From Egibacteraceae bacterium (GTDB lineage Bacteria > Actinomycetota > Nitriliruptoria > Euzebyales > Egibacteraceae): a DNA stretch of 42,582 nt. Where the stretch lies: contig JAUJMS010000019.1 in NCBI GenBank assembly GCA_030446745.1, positions 1 to 42,582 of the forward strand. Reading direction: 5' to 3'. The notes under the pieces are model-generated. The model saw only the letters and a program-made list of their open reading frames with translations. It made no database searches and was not told the DNA's origin. Shown here piece by piece: positions 1 through 9,665 of the stretch (positions are counted from its first letter, which is position 1; each line of letters starts with the position of its first letter). Both the position numbers and the translations under genes were made by a program.

Positions 1-853
1 CGTCCTCGTTGTCACAGCCGGGGTCGTCGGGGAAGTCGATCCTGCCGTCCCCGTCATTGTCGACGCCGTCGTCGCACTCCGGCGGGTCCGGCGGCGGCTC
101 GGCCTCGGCGCACTCGGCGGACGCCTCGGCGTGGGAGACGATGATGTCCTGCTCGCCGAACAGCTCGAACAGGACGCCGCCCTCGAGCGTCTCGATGTGC
201 AGGGCGTTGACCGAGACCATGTTGCCTTCGGTCATGATCTCGTTCGCCACGATGCGCAGGCCGAGCTCCTCGTTGTTGATCAGCTCCTGGTTCGGCTGCC
301 CGGTGAACACGCCGAGGCCGTCGGGCCCGGTGAGGTCGATCGGGGTGTCGCCGAGCGTGAGGTTCTCGATGTCGCTGCCGGCGGCGAGGACGATCTCACC
401 GTCGACGCAGGCGGCGAGCGCCTCGGCGCGGACGAGGTCGGCCGTGACGTTGCCGTCGAGCGCCTCGAGGTCCTCGGTCTCCGCGAAGCCGCGGGCGTTG
501 AACCTCTCGGGCAGCTCGTCGCCCTGGACGACGGTCAGCATGTCCGCGCCGAGCATCGGCTCGATCGTGGACTCCTCGGTCGCGTCGGCCGACGCGGTCA
601 GCGTCCGCGAGCTCACGATCGGGTCGGCGGGGACGTCGACGACCGTCTCGGTCTCGGAGTCGTCGGGCGGCGCCATGACCTCGACCTGCGGGGTCGGTTC
701 GATGACGTTGCGGACGAAGATGCCGAAGGCGGAGGCCCTGGCGGTCTCGATGGGGTCGGCCACGGCAGCCGTCGGCGCGAGCACCACGAGGAACAGCGCC
801 GCCACTGCACTCAGCAGTTTGGACGGGCGCACGGTTCGAGGAAACGTCTTCAC
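1..853 (-). CDS. Secreted choice-of-anchor P-like protein with calcium-repeat-like tail (3' end outside window)
   Basis: The frame is open from a GTG at 853 to the window edge, so only about 284 N-terminal residues are present. A Sec signal peptide is visible: KTFPRTVRPSK, then a hydrophobic core, then APTAAVADP, cleaved near residue 32. The body resembles choice-of-anchor P family secreted proteins: ASAFGIFVRN near the N-terminus, a Cys in ALAACVDGEIV, then VNALHIETL and IIVSHAEASAEC. After a Pro-rich linker comes ECDDGVDNDGDGRIDF, an Asp-rich motif like thrombospondin type 3 or Ca-binding repeats, probably repeated beyond the edge. AGGGAG lies about 8 bases before the GTG. Probably exported and perhaps surface-attached; function unknown. 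Family assignment is from motif memory and moderately sure; coding status is sure. Confidence 0.82.
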   Translation of the reverse strand, partial: MKTFPRTVRPSKLLSAVAALFLVVLAPTAAVADPIETARASAFGIFVRNVIEPTPQVEVMAPPDDSETETVVDVPADPIVSSRTLTASADATEESTIEPMLGADMLTVVQGDELPERFNARGFAETEDLEALDGNVTADLVRAEALAACVDGEIVLAAGSDIENLTLGDTPIDLTGPDGLGVFTGQPNQELINNEELGLRIVANEIMTEGNMVSVNALHIETLEGGVLFELFGEQDIIVSHAEASAECAEAEPPPDPPECDDGVDNDGDGRIDFPDDPGCDNED

Positions 854-965
854 GCGGACTCCCTGGGTAGCGCCGGCACCTGGCGAGGTGACGGACGGTA
901 GCGGCCTCGTTCGCAGTATGCCACGAGGTGACCGCGCTGCGATGGTGCCCACCCGTACCTGTCCG

Positions 966-1367
966 CTACGCGAAGAAGATTCCGATCTCCCGTTGTGCGC
1001 TGTCTGGGGCATCGGAGCCGTGGACGATGTTCTCGCCGATGACGGTCGCGAAATCGCCGCGGATGCTCCCCGGCGTCGCCTCGATCGGGTTGGTCGCGCC
1101 CATGACGCCGCGCATCGCGCGCACCGCGTCCGGCCCGGTGACGACCATCGCGACCAGCGGGCCGCTGGTGATGAAGTCGACGAGTTCGCCGAAGAAGGGC
1201 TTGCCGGTGTGCTCGGCGTAGTGCCGCTCGGCCGTCTCGCGTGTGATCGTGCGCAGCTCCAGGCGCTCGATCGTCAGCCCCTTGCGCTCGATGCGGGTGA
1301 TGACCTCGCCGACGAGCCTGCGCCGGACACCGTCGGGTTTGACCAGGATCAGGGTGCGTTCAGTCAT
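966..1367 (-). CDS. ndk: Nucleoside diphosphate kinase
   Basis: A 133-residue protein, normal for the family. It transfers phosphate from ATP to nucleoside diphosphates through a phosphohistidine, keeping NTP and dNTP pools balanced. It opens with [14 protein letters not shown], the typical NDK start with the KPDGV motif, and carries the active-site segment [16 protein letters not shown] with catalytic His at about residue 116. The ATG at 1367 is preferred because a TACGGT -10 element sits exactly 7 bases upstream, which fits a leaderless transcript; a GTG three codons earlier is the alternative. It follows folC on the same strand with a 16-base gap, so the promoter lies at the folC stop. This folC-ndk neighbourhood is common in actinobacteria. 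Confidence 0.96.
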   Translation of the reverse strand: MTERTLILVKPDGVRRRLVGEVITRIERKGLTIERLELRTITRETAERHYAEHTGKPFFGELVDFITSGPLVAMVVTGPDAVRAMRGVMGATNPIEATPGSIRGDFATVIGENIVHGSDAPDSAQREIGIFFA

Positions 1368-1374
1368 GGCGTGC

Positions 1375-1380
1375 ACCGTA
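1375..1380 (-). promoter_or_regulatory. Leaderless -10 element of ndk (TACGGT)
   Basis: On the minus strand TACGGT is followed by 7 bases and then the ndk ATG. TANNNT 6 to 7 bases before a start codon is the usual actinobacterial layout for transcription starting at the A of ATG. No Shine-Dalgarno sequence is seen. Confidence 0.55.
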
Positions 1381-1383
1381 GCG

Positions 1384-2703
1384 TCACGCGGCGGGAAGGC
1401 CGAGCGCGTCGCGTGCGGCCCCGACCGTGTACAGCGACCCGGTGACGACGACCGCGTCGGGCGGCGACGCGAGGCCGCAGGCCAGCTCCAACGCCTCGGC
1501 GACGTCGCCGGCGACCTCCACGCTGCGCCCGGCTGCGCGCACCGCCTTGGCCAGCCGGTCGGCGGGCGCCGCACGGGCGCTCGCCGGCTGTGTCACGACG
1601 ACGTGGTCGGCCAGCGGTAGCAGGGTCGCGAGCATCGCCTCGACGTTCTTGTCGCCGAGCATCCCGACGACGACCACGCGCGAACGGAAGGCGAACTCGT
1701 CGCGCAGCGTCGCCGCGAGACTCGCCATGCCGGCGGGATTGTGGGCGCCGTCGAGGACGACCGGGGCGGCGCCGTTGCGCCGGACGACCTCGAGGCGGCC
1801 AGGCGACGCGACCGCCGCGAAGCCGGTGCGCACGATCTCGGGGTCCAATTCACCCTTGAAGCCGAGGAACCCCTCGACGGCCGCGAGCGCGACGGCTGCG
1901 TTGTCGGCCTGGTGCGCCCCGTGCAGTGGCAGGTAGACGTCGGCGACCTCCCCGGTGACGCCGCGCAGGCGCAGCTGCTGGCCGCCGACGGCAAGTCGAC
2001 GCTCCGCGACGCCGAAGTCGCGCCCCGCCACGACCAGCCGGGCCGCGTTCGCCGCCACGGCGCGCTCGATGACCCGCATGGCGTCTGGGGCCTGGGCCGC
2101 CGACACGACCATCGCCCCCTCCTTGACGATGCCCGCCTTCTCGTCGGCGACCGCCGCGACGGTCGCGCCGAGTTCTGGGTGGTCCAGGGCGACGCGCGTG
2201 AAGACGGCGACCTGGCTGTCGACGACGTTCGTCGCGTCCCAGCGCCCGCCCATGCCGACCTCGAAGACGCCCACGTCGACGGGAGCGTCGGCGAACGCCG
2301 TGAAGGCGAGCGCGGTCAGCAGTTCGAAGAAGGTCACCGTTTCGCGGCAGCGCTTCTCGACCTCGGCAAGGAACGGCTCGAGGTACTCGAGTTGGTAGAC
2401 GACGTCGTCGCGGCTGATCGGCTCGCTCGCGATCCGGATGCGCTCGCGGACGTCCTGCAGGTGCGGGGAGGTGTAGGTGCCTGCCGTGAGACCGAGCGCT
2501 CCGAGCAGGCACGTGACCATGCGGGCCGTGGTGGTCTTGCCGTTGGTTCCGGTGATCTGGATCGCGGGGTAGTCGCACTCCGGCCGGTCGAGCAGGTCGC
2601 ACAGCAGCGTGATGCGTTCGAGGTCGGGCACCATGCGCGTCGGCTCACGGGCGAACAGCCGTTGCACCGCGTCGTCGTACGCGTCGTCGTCGGGCGCCGG
2701 CAT
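1384..2703 (-). CDS. folC: Bifunctional folylpolyglutamate synthase / dihydrofolate synthase
   Basis: A 439-residue ATP-dependent ligase that adds glutamate to dihydropteroate and to folates, trapping the cofactor in the cytoplasm. Visible motifs are the P-loop GTNGKTTT at residues 52-59, TSPHL of the substrate loop, the Mur-ligase-type segment [13 protein letters not shown], the DEKAGIVK segment and LDGAHNPAG near the start of the C-terminal domain. The length is normal. The ATG at 2703 follows a TAGACT -10 element by exactly 7 bases, so the message is probably leaderless. It lies between an unknown membrane-protein gene and ndk, all on the minus strand downstream of valS, as in many actinobacteria. 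Confidence 0.96.
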   Translation of the reverse strand: MPAPDDDAYDDAVQRLFAREPTRMVPDLERITLLCDLLDRPECDYPAIQITGTNGKTTTARMVTCLLGALGLTAGTYTSPHLQDVRERIRIASEPISRDDVVYQLEYLEPFLAEVEKRCRETVTFFELLTALAFTAFADAPVDVGVFEVGMGGRWDATNVVDSQVAVFTRVALDHPELGATVAAVADEKAGIVKEGAMVVSAAQAPDAMRVIERAVAANAARLVVAGRDFGVAERRLAVGGQQLRLRGVTGEVADVYLPLHGAHQADNAAVALAAVEGFLGFKGELDPEIVRTGFAAVASPGRLEVVRRNGAAPVVLDGAHNPAGMASLAATLRDEFAFRSRVVVVGMLGDKNVEAMLATLLPLADHVVVTQPASARAAPADRLAKAVRAAGRSVEVAGDVAEALELACGLASPPDAVVVTGSLYTVGAARDALGLPAA

Positions 2704-2710
2704 CGCGTGG

Positions 2711-2716
2711 AGTCTA
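2711..2716 (-). promoter_or_regulatory. Leaderless -10 element of folC (TAGACT)
   Basis: Minus-strand TAGACT, then 7 bases, then the folC ATG at 2703. The same hexamer at the same distance precedes valS. No ribosome binding site is visible, which fits a leaderless message. Confidence 0.6.
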
Positions 2717-2743
2717 GAAGGTGCGCTTCGGTGGCAGCAGGCG

Positions 2744-3577
2744 TCAGAACCGCGACACCGCGTCCGTCACGTAGGCGCGAACCGCGTCGCGTAGGCCGTC
2801 GGCGGTCAGCGGCAGTCCGGTGAGGACGAGCTGGAGCAGCACCACGGCGACCGCGAGCGCGACGACGACGAAGGCGAGCGCCAGCCCCGCGTGCTCGCGC
2901 CGTGGCGGTCTGCGCGCCAGCAACGGTGGCGGCGGGGGGCCGCTGCTGGACAGCAGCACTTGCGGCGCGGGGCGTGGAGCCGCGGGCGGCACGGCGCGCG
3001 GCATGACGTCGGTCCGTGCCAGCGCGGCGCCGTCACCGCCACCACCGATCCTGGTCGCCAGCGCCCCGATGCGCCCCGCCGCCGACTCCAGTCCGGGCGC
3101 CGCGGCGTCGATGATCGCCTGCGCGTCGTTGCGGCGCCCGTCGCGCAGCGGGGCGTGCAGCTGGGCGTAGACGTCGGTCAGCAGGACGAAGAACCGCTCC
3201 ACGGCGGCGACGAGCGCGCCGCGCCACAACGCGTCGACCAGCCGGTCGTCGTCGCCGGGCAGCTCCCCCGACGTCACCGCGTCGGCGCGCCGACGACAGG
3301 CGAACGCGGCGGCGAGCGCCCGCGCGGGATCGTGTTCGGCGCCGACGAGGAAACGGCCGACGGCGGCGGCGTCGGCGTCGCGCACGACGTCTTCGGCGGT
3401 GATCCCGTCGAGCAGCGACAGCGCCGGGCCGGCAAGCCAGGGGAGCTCGCGTCCGTAGCGTCGGTACCAGCGCGCCAGCCCGTCGCAGAGCGCGACGGGG
3501 TCCGGGCCCAGCAGCGCCTCGGCGGCTGCCGCCAGCCCGCGCAGCGTCGCCGCGTCGACCTCGCCGAGTGTCACCAC
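2744..3577 (-). CDS. Hypothetical single-pass membrane protein between valS and folC
   Basis: A 277-residue protein I do not recognise. Residues 1-170 are Ala-rich and predicted helical with no motif known to me. About 170-225 is Pro-rich (PRPAPQVL, SSGPPPPPLLARRPP), probably a disordered linker. Residues about 228-250 (ALAFVVVALAVAVVLLQLVL) form one clear membrane segment, followed by a short tail ending SRF. The likely topology is a cytoplasmic N-domain anchored near its C-terminus, but orientation cannot be fixed by eye. It starts with GTG 9 bases after the valS stop, so it is probably cotranscribed with valS, and it ends about 40 bases before folC. Many actinobacteria carry a small membrane gene in this region, but this does not look like the usual one. 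Confidence 0.75.
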   Translation of the reverse strand: MVTLGEVDAATLRGLAAAAEALLGPDPVALCDGLARWYRRYGRELPWLAGPALSLLDGITAEDVVRDADAAAVGRFLVGAEHDPARALAAAFACRRRADAVTSGELPGDDDRLVDALWRGALVAAVERFFVLLTDVYAQLHAPLRDGRRNDAQAIIDAAAPGLESAAGRIGALATRIGGGGDGAALARTDVMPRAVPPAAPRPAPQVLLSSSGPPPPPLLARRPPRREHAGLALAFVVVALAVAVVLLQLVLTGLPLTADGLRDAVRAYVTDAVSRF

Positions 3578-3586
3578 CGGCCGGCG

Positions 3587-6205
3587 TCAGCCGAGTTCGA
3601 CCAGCTGCGCGGTCAGCCGCCGCGTCGCCTCGCGCCACGCACCGATTTTGTCGCGCTCGGCCTGGACGACCTCGGCGGGCGCCTTCGCGACGAAACCGGC
3701 GTTGGCGAGCTTGCCCTCGGCGCGGGCAACCTCGGCGCGGGCACGTTCCAGCTCGCGGCGCAGCCGGTCGCGCTCCTCGTCGAGGTCGACGAGCCCGGCA
3801 AGCGGCACGTACAGGTCCGCGCCGCCGACGACGACCTTGCCGACCGGCGCTGCGGCCTGCGCGGTCGCCGCGTCGGCGAACGACCACGTGGCGACGCCCG
3901 CGAGCCGGCGGATCGCATCGAGGGCGTCGGCCAGGACCGTGCGACCGCCCGGCGACGCGTCGGCGAGCACGTCGATGCGCGCCGCCGGCGCCAGGCCGTG
4001 GTCGGCGCGGAAGCGCCGCAGCGCGGTCACCGCCTCGCAGACCGCGGCGAAGTGCTCCTCGGCGTCGGGATCGCGCAGCTGCGGCGCGGCGCTCGGCCAC
4101 GCCGCGCGCACCAGCGTCGCCTCGCCGCCGCCGTGCAACGTGCGCCACAGCTCCTCGGTGACGAACGGCATGAGCGGGTGCAGCAACCGCAGCGCCGTGT
4201 CGAACGCGTGCGACAGCACCATCGCGGCGGCGGCGTCGTTGCGCAGCTTGGCAAGCTCCAGGTACCAGTCGCACAGCTCCTCCCACACGAAGGCGTAGAG
4301 GGACCGGGCGGCACGGGCGAGGTCGTAGCAGGCGAACGCCTCGTCGACCGCCGCCCGCGCGGCCTCGGTGCGCGACAGGATCCAGCGGTCCTCCGGCTGC
4401 AGCGCGGCGGCGCCGAAGTCCGGCTCGACGTAGCCAGGCAGCTGCGCGAGGACGAACCGGCCGGCGTTCCACAGCTTGTTGGCGAAGCGGCGAGCGCCCT
4501 CGACCCACTCCTCTGCCAGCGGGACGTCCTGTCCCGGCGAGGACGCGCGCAGCAGCGCGAACCGCAGCGCGTCGGCGCCGTAGCGGTCGATGAAGTCCAG
4601 CGGGTCGATGACGTTGCCGAACGACTTCGACATCTTCTTGCCGTGCTGGTCGCGCACCATCCCGTGGTTGAGCACGGTGTGAAACGGCACCTCGTCGCGC
4701 AGGTGCAGCCCGATCATCAGCATCCGGCTGACCCAGAAGGTGTTGATGTCGTAGCCGGTGACCAGCACCGACGTCGGATACCACGTCGCGAGGTCGGGCG
4801 TCTCGTCGGGCCAGCCGAGCGTCGTCATCGGCCACAGCTGCGACGAGAACCAGGTGTCGAGCACGTCGGGGTCCTGACGCAGACCGCGCCGCTCGACCTC
4901 CTCGGCCGAGGGGTCCTGGCGGAAGACGTGGACCTCGCCGTGGCGGTCGTACCACGCCGGGATGCGATGGCCCCACCACAGCTGGCGCGAGATGCACCAG
5001 TCGTGGAGGTTGTCCAGCCAGTCGAGGAAGCCCTTGGCGTTGCGCTGCGGGACGAACGTCGTTCGTCCGCTGCGCACGGCCTCCGCCGCTCGCCTCGCGA
5101 GCGGCTCGACGCGCACGAACCACTGCTCGGACAGGCGCGGTTCCACGACGGCGTCGCACCGCGAGCAGTGCCCGACCGAGTGCGTGCGCTGCTCGACGCG
5201 GACGAGCAGTCCGAGCGCGTCGAGGTGGGCCTTGACCTGGCGGCGTGCCTCCTCACGGTCCAGTCCGGCGTAGCGCCCGCCGTTGGCGTTGAGGCGCGCC
5301 TCGTCGGTCATCACGTCGATGGCCTCGAGCCCGTGGCGCTGCCCGATCTCGTAGTCGTTCGGGTCGTGCGCCGGCGTGACCTTGACCGCTCCGGTGCCGA
5401 ACGCCGGGTCGACGTGCGCGTCGGCGACCACCGGGATCTCGCGGTCCATCAGCGGCAGCACCACCGTCGTGCCGACCAGCGGCGCGTAACGCTCGTCGTC
5501 GGGGTGCACCGCGACGGCGGTGTCGCCGAGCATCGTCTCGGCGCGCGTCGTCGCGACGACGACCCCTTCGCTGCCGTCACTGCCGGGATACCGCAGGAAG
5601 GCGAGCTCACCCGGCTCGTCGCTGTGGTCGACCTCGATGTCGGAGATCGCCGACCGGTCCTGCGGGCACCAGTTGATGAGGCGGTAGCCGCGGTAGATCA
5701 GGCCCTGCTCGTAGAGGGTGACGAAGACGTCGCGCACCGCCCGCTGGTAGTGCTCGTCGAGGGTGAACACCGACCGGTGCCAGTCGCACGACGCCCCGAG
5801 GCGGCGCATCTGGTGCAGGATCGTGTCGCCCGCCCGGGCCTTGAACGCCCACACGCGCTCGACGAACGCCTCGCGGCCGAGGTCGTGGCGCGACACCCCC
5901 TCCGCGGCGAGCTCGCGCTCGACGACGTTCTGCGTCGCGATGCCGGCGTGGTCGGTGCCCGGCTGCCACAGGGCGTTGAACCCCTGCATGCGGACGCGCC
6001 GGATGATGGCGTCCTGCACGCTGTGGTCGAGCGCGTGGCCGATGTGCAGCGAGCCGGTCACGTTGGGCAGCGGCAGCATGATGCAGAACGGCTCACCCGG
6101 GGCGTCCGGCGAGGCGGCGAACAGGTCGCGCTGCTCCCACCAGCGGTACAGCCGCGCCTCGACCTCCGCGGGGTCGTAGGCCTTGGACAGCTCGGCGGCG
6201 CTCAT
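3587..6205 (-). CDS. valS: Valyl-tRNA synthetase
   Basis: An 872-residue class I aminoacyl-tRNA synthetase charging tRNA-Val, of usual length. It shows LPNVTGSLHIGHALDHS (HIGH signature), the editing domain in the middle, GKKMSKSFGNVIDP (KMSKS loop), an anticodon-binding domain, and a C-terminal arm rich in Glu/Arg that reads as a coiled coil (DLDEERDRLRRELERARAEV). The ATG at 6205 follows a TAGACT -10 element by 7 bases, so a leaderless start is likely; the GCAGGGA between them could instead be a weak ribosome site. It heads a valS, unknown membrane protein, folC, ndk run on the minus strand. Confidence 0.97.
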   Translation of the reverse strand: MSAAELSKAYDPAEVEARLYRWWEQRDLFAASPDAPGEPFCIMLPLPNVTGSLHIGHALDHSVQDAIIRRVRMQGFNALWQPGTDHAGIATQNVVERELAAEGVSRHDLGREAFVERVWAFKARAGDTILHQMRRLGASCDWHRSVFTLDEHYQRAVRDVFVTLYEQGLIYRGYRLINWCPQDRSAISDIEVDHSDEPGELAFLRYPGSDGSEGVVVATTRAETMLGDTAVAVHPDDERYAPLVGTTVVLPLMDREIPVVADAHVDPAFGTGAVKVTPAHDPNDYEIGQRHGLEAIDVMTDEARLNANGGRYAGLDREEARRQVKAHLDALGLLVRVEQRTHSVGHCSRCDAVVEPRLSEQWFVRVEPLARRAAEAVRSGRTTFVPQRNAKGFLDWLDNLHDWCISRQLWWGHRIPAWYDRHGEVHVFRQDPSAEEVERRGLRQDPDVLDTWFSSQLWPMTTLGWPDETPDLATWYPTSVLVTGYDINTFWVSRMLMIGLHLRDEVPFHTVLNHGMVRDQHGKKMSKSFGNVIDPLDFIDRYGADALRFALLRASSPGQDVPLAEEWVEGARRFANKLWNAGRFVLAQLPGYVEPDFGAAALQPEDRWILSRTEAARAAVDEAFACYDLARAARSLYAFVWEELCDWYLELAKLRNDAAAAMVLSHAFDTALRLLHPLMPFVTEELWRTLHGGGEATLVRAAWPSAAPQLRDPDAEEHFAAVCEAVTALRRFRADHGLAPAARIDVLADASPGGRTVLADALDAIRRLAGVATWSFADAATAQAAAPVGKVVVGGADLYVPLAGLVDLDEERDRLRRELERARAEVARAEGKLANAGFVAKAPAEVVQAERDKIGAWREATRRLTAQLVELG

Positions 6206-6212
6206 TCCCTGC

Positions 6213-6218
6213 AGTCTA
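6213..6218 (-). promoter_or_regulatory. Leaderless -10 element of valS (TAGACT)
   Basis: Minus-strand TAGACT lies exactly 7 bases before the valS ATG, the same hexamer and spacing as folC. It sits in the 32-base gap after the clpX stop, so valS can be transcribed independently of clpX. Confidence 0.6.
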
Positions 6219-6237
6219 GGGAGCGCCCCTTCGCGCG

Positions 6238-7509
6238 CTACGCGCTGCGCTTACGGCGCTCCGGCGTGTCGGCGGCGCGCGGGACGAGCGTCGGGTTGAC
6301 CTTGTCGCGCACCACCTCGCCGGTGATGACGCACTGGCCGACGTCGCCGAGGGAGGGCAGCTCGTACATCGTCGTGAGCAGCACCTCTTCGAGGATGGCG
6401 CGCAGGCCGCGCGCGCCCGTGCCGCGCAGGATGGCCTGGTCGGCGACCGCGTCGAGCGCGTCGTCGGTGAACTCCAAAGCGACGCCGTCGTAGTCGAAGA
6501 AGCGGCAGTACTGCTTGACCAAGGCGTTGCGCGGCTCGGTGAGGATGCGGATGAGCGCGTCGCGGTCGAGCTGCTCGACGGAGCACTGCACCGGCAGCCG
6601 GCCGACGAACTCGGGGATGAGCCCGAACTTGAGCAGGTCCTCGGGCAGCGCCTGCGCGTAGAGCGCGGACAGGTCCTTCTGCTGGCGGGTGCGGACGTCG
6701 GCGCCGAACCCGACCCCCTTGCGACCGATGCGCTGCTCGACGATCTGCTCGAGCCCGGCGAACGCGCCACCGCAGATGAACAGCACGTTCGTCGTGTCGA
6801 TCTGGATGAACTCCTGGTGAGGGTGCTTGCGTCCCCCCTGCGGCGGCACCGACGCCACGGTGCCCTCCAGGATCTTCAGCAGCGCCTGCTGGACGCCCTC
6901 TCCCGACACGTCGCGGGTGATCGACGGGTTCTCGCTCTTGCGGGCGATCTTGTCGACCTCGTCGATGTAGATGATCCCCGTCTCGGCCTTCTTCACGTCG
7001 AAGTCGGCCGCCTGGATCAGCTTGAGCAGGATGTTCTCGACGTCCTCGCCGACGTAACCCGCCTCGGTGAGCGCCGTGGCGTCCGCGATCGCGAACGGCA
7101 CGTTGAGCAGCCGCGCCAGCGTCTGGGCGAGCAGGGTCTTGCCGGAACCGGTCGGACCGAGCAGCAGGATGTTCGACTTTGCCAGCTCGACGTCCTCGTC
7201 ACGCCCGCTGCCGCTGACGCGGATGCGCTTGTAGTGGTTGTAGACGGCGACGGCGAGGGTCTTCTTCGCGGTGTCCTGGCCGACGACGTACTCGTTGAGA
7301 AAGTCGTAGATCTCACGCGGCTTCGGCAGATCGCCCTGCGCCAGCTCGGGGGTCTCGGCGAACTCCTCCTCGATGATCTCGTTGCACAGGTCGATGCACT
7401 CGTCGCAGATGTAGACGCCCGGGCCCGCGATGAGCTTTTTCACCTGCTTCTGCGACTTGCCGCAGAAGGAGCACTTGAGCAGGTCCCCGGTCTCCCCGAA
7501 CTTCGCCAT
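6238..7509 (-). CDS. clpX: ATP-dependent Clp protease ATP-binding subunit ClpX
   Basis: A 423-residue AAA+ unfoldase that feeds tagged proteins into the ClpP chamber. The N-terminal zinc-binding domain has the four cysteines CSFCGKSQ and [10 protein letters not shown]. Next come Walker A ([10 protein letters not shown]), Walker B ([12 protein letters not shown]), the pore loop GYVGEDVE, sensor 1 and [10 protein letters not shown], ending with the small AAA domain. The IGF-type ClpP-binding loop region is present in altered form. The ATG at 7509 has GAGGGGA about 10 bases upstream, and a possible -10 TACGAT lies about 60 bases upstream. It lies downstream of clpP and tig on the same strand, the conserved tig-clpP-clpX order. 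Confidence 0.97.
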   Translation of the reverse strand: MAKFGETGDLLKCSFCGKSQKQVKKLIAGPGVYICDECIDLCNEIIEEEFAETPELAQGDLPKPREIYDFLNEYVVGQDTAKKTLAVAVYNHYKRIRVSGSGRDEDVELAKSNILLLGPTGSGKTLLAQTLARLLNVPFAIADATALTEAGYVGEDVENILLKLIQAADFDVKKAETGIIYIDEVDKIARKSENPSITRDVSGEGVQQALLKILEGTVASVPPQGGRKHPHQEFIQIDTTNVLFICGGAFAGLEQIVEQRIGRKGVGFGADVRTRQQKDLSALYAQALPEDLLKFGLIPEFVGRLPVQCSVEQLDRDALIRILTEPRNALVKQYCRFFDYDGVALEFTDDALDAVADQAILRGTGARGLRAILEEVLLTTMYELPSLGDVGQCVITGEVVRDKVNPTLVPRAADTPERRKRSA

Positions 7510-7634
7510 CCGCGACCCGTCCCCTCTGTCCGCACGACGGGGGTCCGTGCCCCGCCGCAGCGCGCCTCATCGTAGCGGGCGGACCACCCCGCGACCGGCC
7601 AACCCCCCGCGGCGGCGGTGGACCACCGGCGCCG

Positions 7635-8267
7635 TCAGCTTGCCTTGAGCGTCTGCGCCTGCACCTTGCGCGACGCGATGACCTCGTCGATCAGCCCGTA
7701 GGCCTTCGCCTCCTCGGCGGTCATGATGAAGTCGCGGTCGGTGTCGCCGGCGACCTTCTCCAGCGTCTGGCCGGTCTTGTCGGCCAGGATGCGGTCGAGC
7801 AGCTCGCGGATCCGCTGGATCTCGCGCGCCTGGATCTCGATGTCGACCGACTGGCCCTCGGCGCCGCCGGACGGCTGGTGGATGAGCAGGCGGCTGTGCG
7901 GGAGCGCGAAGCGCTTGCCGGGCGTGCCCGCGGCCAGCAGCACCGCCGCCGCCGAGGCGGCCTGGCCCATGCAGATCGTCGACACGTCCGGCTTGATGAA
8001 CTCCATGGTGTCGTAGATCGCGAGGAGGCTGGTCACCGAGCCGCCGGGCGAGTTGATGTAGAGGTTGATGTCCTTCTCGGGGTCCTCCCCCTCGAGGTGG
8101 AGCAGCTGGGCCATGATGAGGTTGGCGATCTCGTCGTTGACCGGCGTGCCGAGGAAGATGATCCGCTCCTTGAGCAGCCGCGAGTAGATGTCGAACGAGC
8201 GCTCGCCCCGGTTGGTCTGCTCGATGACCATCGGCACGAGGTAGCTCGTGGGGGACTCGACCTGCAT
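7635..8267 (-). CDS. clpP: ATP-dependent Clp protease proteolytic subunit ClpP
   Basis: A 210-residue serine protease subunit forming the tetradecameric barrel that degrades substrates unfolded by ClpX. The catalytic triad is visible: Ser105 in MGQAASAAA, His130 in LLIHQPSGG, and Asp in the GDTDRD stretch near 177. The oxyanion segment INSPGGSV is intact. The start is ATG 8267 because AAGGAG lies 8 bases upstream; the frame stays open further upstream but that part lacks protein-like sequence. The ATG follows a TATCGT -10-like element about 40 bases away. Only one clpP is seen here; many actinobacteria have two, so a second may lie elsewhere. Confidence 0.97.
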   Translation of the reverse strand: MQVESPTSYLVPMVIEQTNRGERSFDIYSRLLKERIIFLGTPVNDEIANLIMAQLLHLEGEDPEKDINLYINSPGGSVTSLLAIYDTMEFIKPDVSTICMGQAASAAAVLLAAGTPGKRFALPHSRLLIHQPSGGAEGQSVDIEIQAREIQRIRELLDRILADKTGQTLEKVAGDTDRDFIMTAEEAKAYGLIDEVIASRKVQAQTLKAS

Positions 8268-8328
8268 GGCTGGCTCCTTGGCGTCCACCGTCTCGCCGAC
8301 ACGATAGCGTCGGCGCGCCGCCCGGCGG

Positions 8329-9648
8329 CTACGCCGCCTCGTCGTCGGGCGGCGCGGACAGCACCTGGACCGCCGCGACAAGGTGGTCGATCGCCTTGCG
8401 GCGGAAGGCGTCGCTGAACAGCGCCCCGATGCGGTCAGGGTGCGTCATGAACTCGGCGAGCTCCTCGACGGGGCGGCCGAGCCTCGCCGCCTGCCTGGCG
8501 ATTTCCGCGGCGAGGTCGTCGTTCGTCACGGCGACGCCGGCCTCGCGTCCGACGGCGTCGACGACGAGCTGCGCCTTGACCGTGTGGCGCGCCTGTTCGG
8601 CGAGGTCGGCCAGCGCCGCCTCCGCGGTCGTCCCGGCCGCCGCGAAATAGTCCTCCAGCGACAGCCCGTACTGGCCGGCCTCGTGACCGAGCCGGTTGAG
8701 CCTGAAACGCTGCTCCTCGTCCACGAGGCTCTGCGGCAGCGCGACGTCGACGAGGTCGCACACCGCCTCGACGACCCGGCCGCGAAGCGCCGCGCGCGCG
8801 TAGGCGAGCTTGCGCTCGCGAAGCTGGGCCCGCAGGTCGTCGCGCAGCTCGTCGATGGTGTCGAACTCGCTGGCGGTGAGGGCGAAGTCGTCGTCCAGCT
8901 CGGGCAGCCGCTTGACCTTCACCTCGGAGACGACCACGGTGAAGTCGACTTCGGCGCCCGCCAGCTCCGCGCCGTAGTCGGGGCCCAGCGTGTCGCTGAA
9001 GGACAGCGTGGTCCCGGCCTCGGCGCCGACGAGCCGGCGGTCGAGCTCGGACGCCGCCTCGGCGTCCGGTTCGACCGGCACCTGGTAGAGCAGGTGGTCG
9101 ACGGCGACCTCGTCGACGGGCTCGCCGTCGCGCTCGCCGGTGATCGTCACGACGGCGTAGTCGCCCGGCGCGGCGGGACGCTCGACGGCCTCGAGCTCGG
9201 CGAAGCGCTCCTGCAGCTCGGCCAGCTGCGCCGCGACCTCCTCGTCGGTCACCTCCCACTCGGGGTGCGCGACCTGCAGCGCGCCGTAGTCAGGAAGGTC
9301 GATCTCCGGGCGCACCTCGACCGTGGCGGCGAACTCGGCGTCACGGCCGTCCTCGAAGGTCTCGACGTCGAAGCGCGGGGGCCCCACGACATCGAGCGCC
9401 TCCGCCTCGGCGGCCTCGGCGTAGAAGGCCGGCAGCGCGGCGCGGGCCGCCTCCTGCAGCACGGTCGCGGTGCCCAGACGTGACTCCAGCACCCGGCGCG
9501 GCACCCGGCCGGGACGGAACCCGGGCACCTTCACATCGGCGGCCAGGCGCCGGGCGGCCTCGTCGATGACCTGCGTGACGCGGTCCGCCTCCACGGTGAC
9601 GGACAGCTTCACGGTGGTGTCGTCGACGCGCTCGACGGTGGTCTTCAC
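8329..9648 (-). CDS. tig: Trigger factor (ribosome-associated peptidyl-prolyl isomerase chaperone)
   Basis: A 439-residue chaperone that binds the ribosome exit tunnel and helps nascent chains fold. The N-terminal ribosome-binding domain carries the signature [17 protein letters not shown] (usual GFRxGKxP, here with Arg). It is followed by the FKBP-type isomerase domain ([15 protein letters not shown]) and a long helical C-terminal domain. The GTG at 9648 is the only start near the conserved N-terminus KTTVERVDD. Its distance to the strong AGGAGG (9671-9676) is too long, but a seven-codon reading frame sits between them and ends in a GTGA overlap, suggesting coupled translation. A TACGAT -10-like hexamer lies at 9717-9722. 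Confidence 0.96.
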   Translation of the reverse strand: MKTTVERVDDTTVKLSVTVEADRVTQVIDEAARRLAADVKVPGFRPGRVPRRVLESRLGTATVLQEAARAALPAFYAEAAEAEALDVVGPPRFDVETFEDGRDAEFAATVEVRPEIDLPDYGALQVAHPEWEVTDEEVAAQLAELQERFAELEAVERPAAPGDYAVVTITGERDGEPVDEVAVDHLLYQVPVEPDAEAASELDRRLVGAEAGTTLSFSDTLGPDYGAELAGAEVDFTVVVSEVKVKRLPELDDDFALTASEFDTIDELRDDLRAQLRERKLAYARAALRGRVVEAVCDLVDVALPQSLVDEEQRFRLNRLGHEAGQYGLSLEDYFAAAGTTAEAALADLAEQARHTVKAQLVVDAVGREAGVAVTNDDLAAEIARQAARLGRPVEELAEFMTHPDRIGALFSDAFRRKAIDHLVAAVQVLSAPPDDEAA

Positions 9649-9665
9649 GGCTTGCTCGTCTCCAC
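9645..9665 (-). CDS. Possible 6-residue leader peptide coupled to tig
   Basis: On the minus strand AGGAGG (9676-9671) is followed after 5 bases by GTG GAG ACG AGC AAG CCG TGA, encoding V-E-T-S-K-P. The stop overlaps the tig GTG as GTGA. The ribosome site is well placed for this mini-frame and badly placed for tig itself, so it may deliver ribosomes to tig by termination and restart. No conservation evidence is available, and it could be chance. Confidence 0.3.
   Translation of the reverse strand: METSKP

Noticed and set aside
9..1445. Long plus-strand Ser/Ala-rich frame at the left edge
   Set aside because: The minus strand encodes a signal peptide, a recognisable secreted family and ndk; the plus frame is a shadow.
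2891..6493. Very long plus-strand open frame (1200 codons) and similar ones opposite other genes
   Set aside because: It lies antisense to valS and neighbours, is rich in Arg/Gly/Asp/His with no motif, and comes from high-GC third positions.
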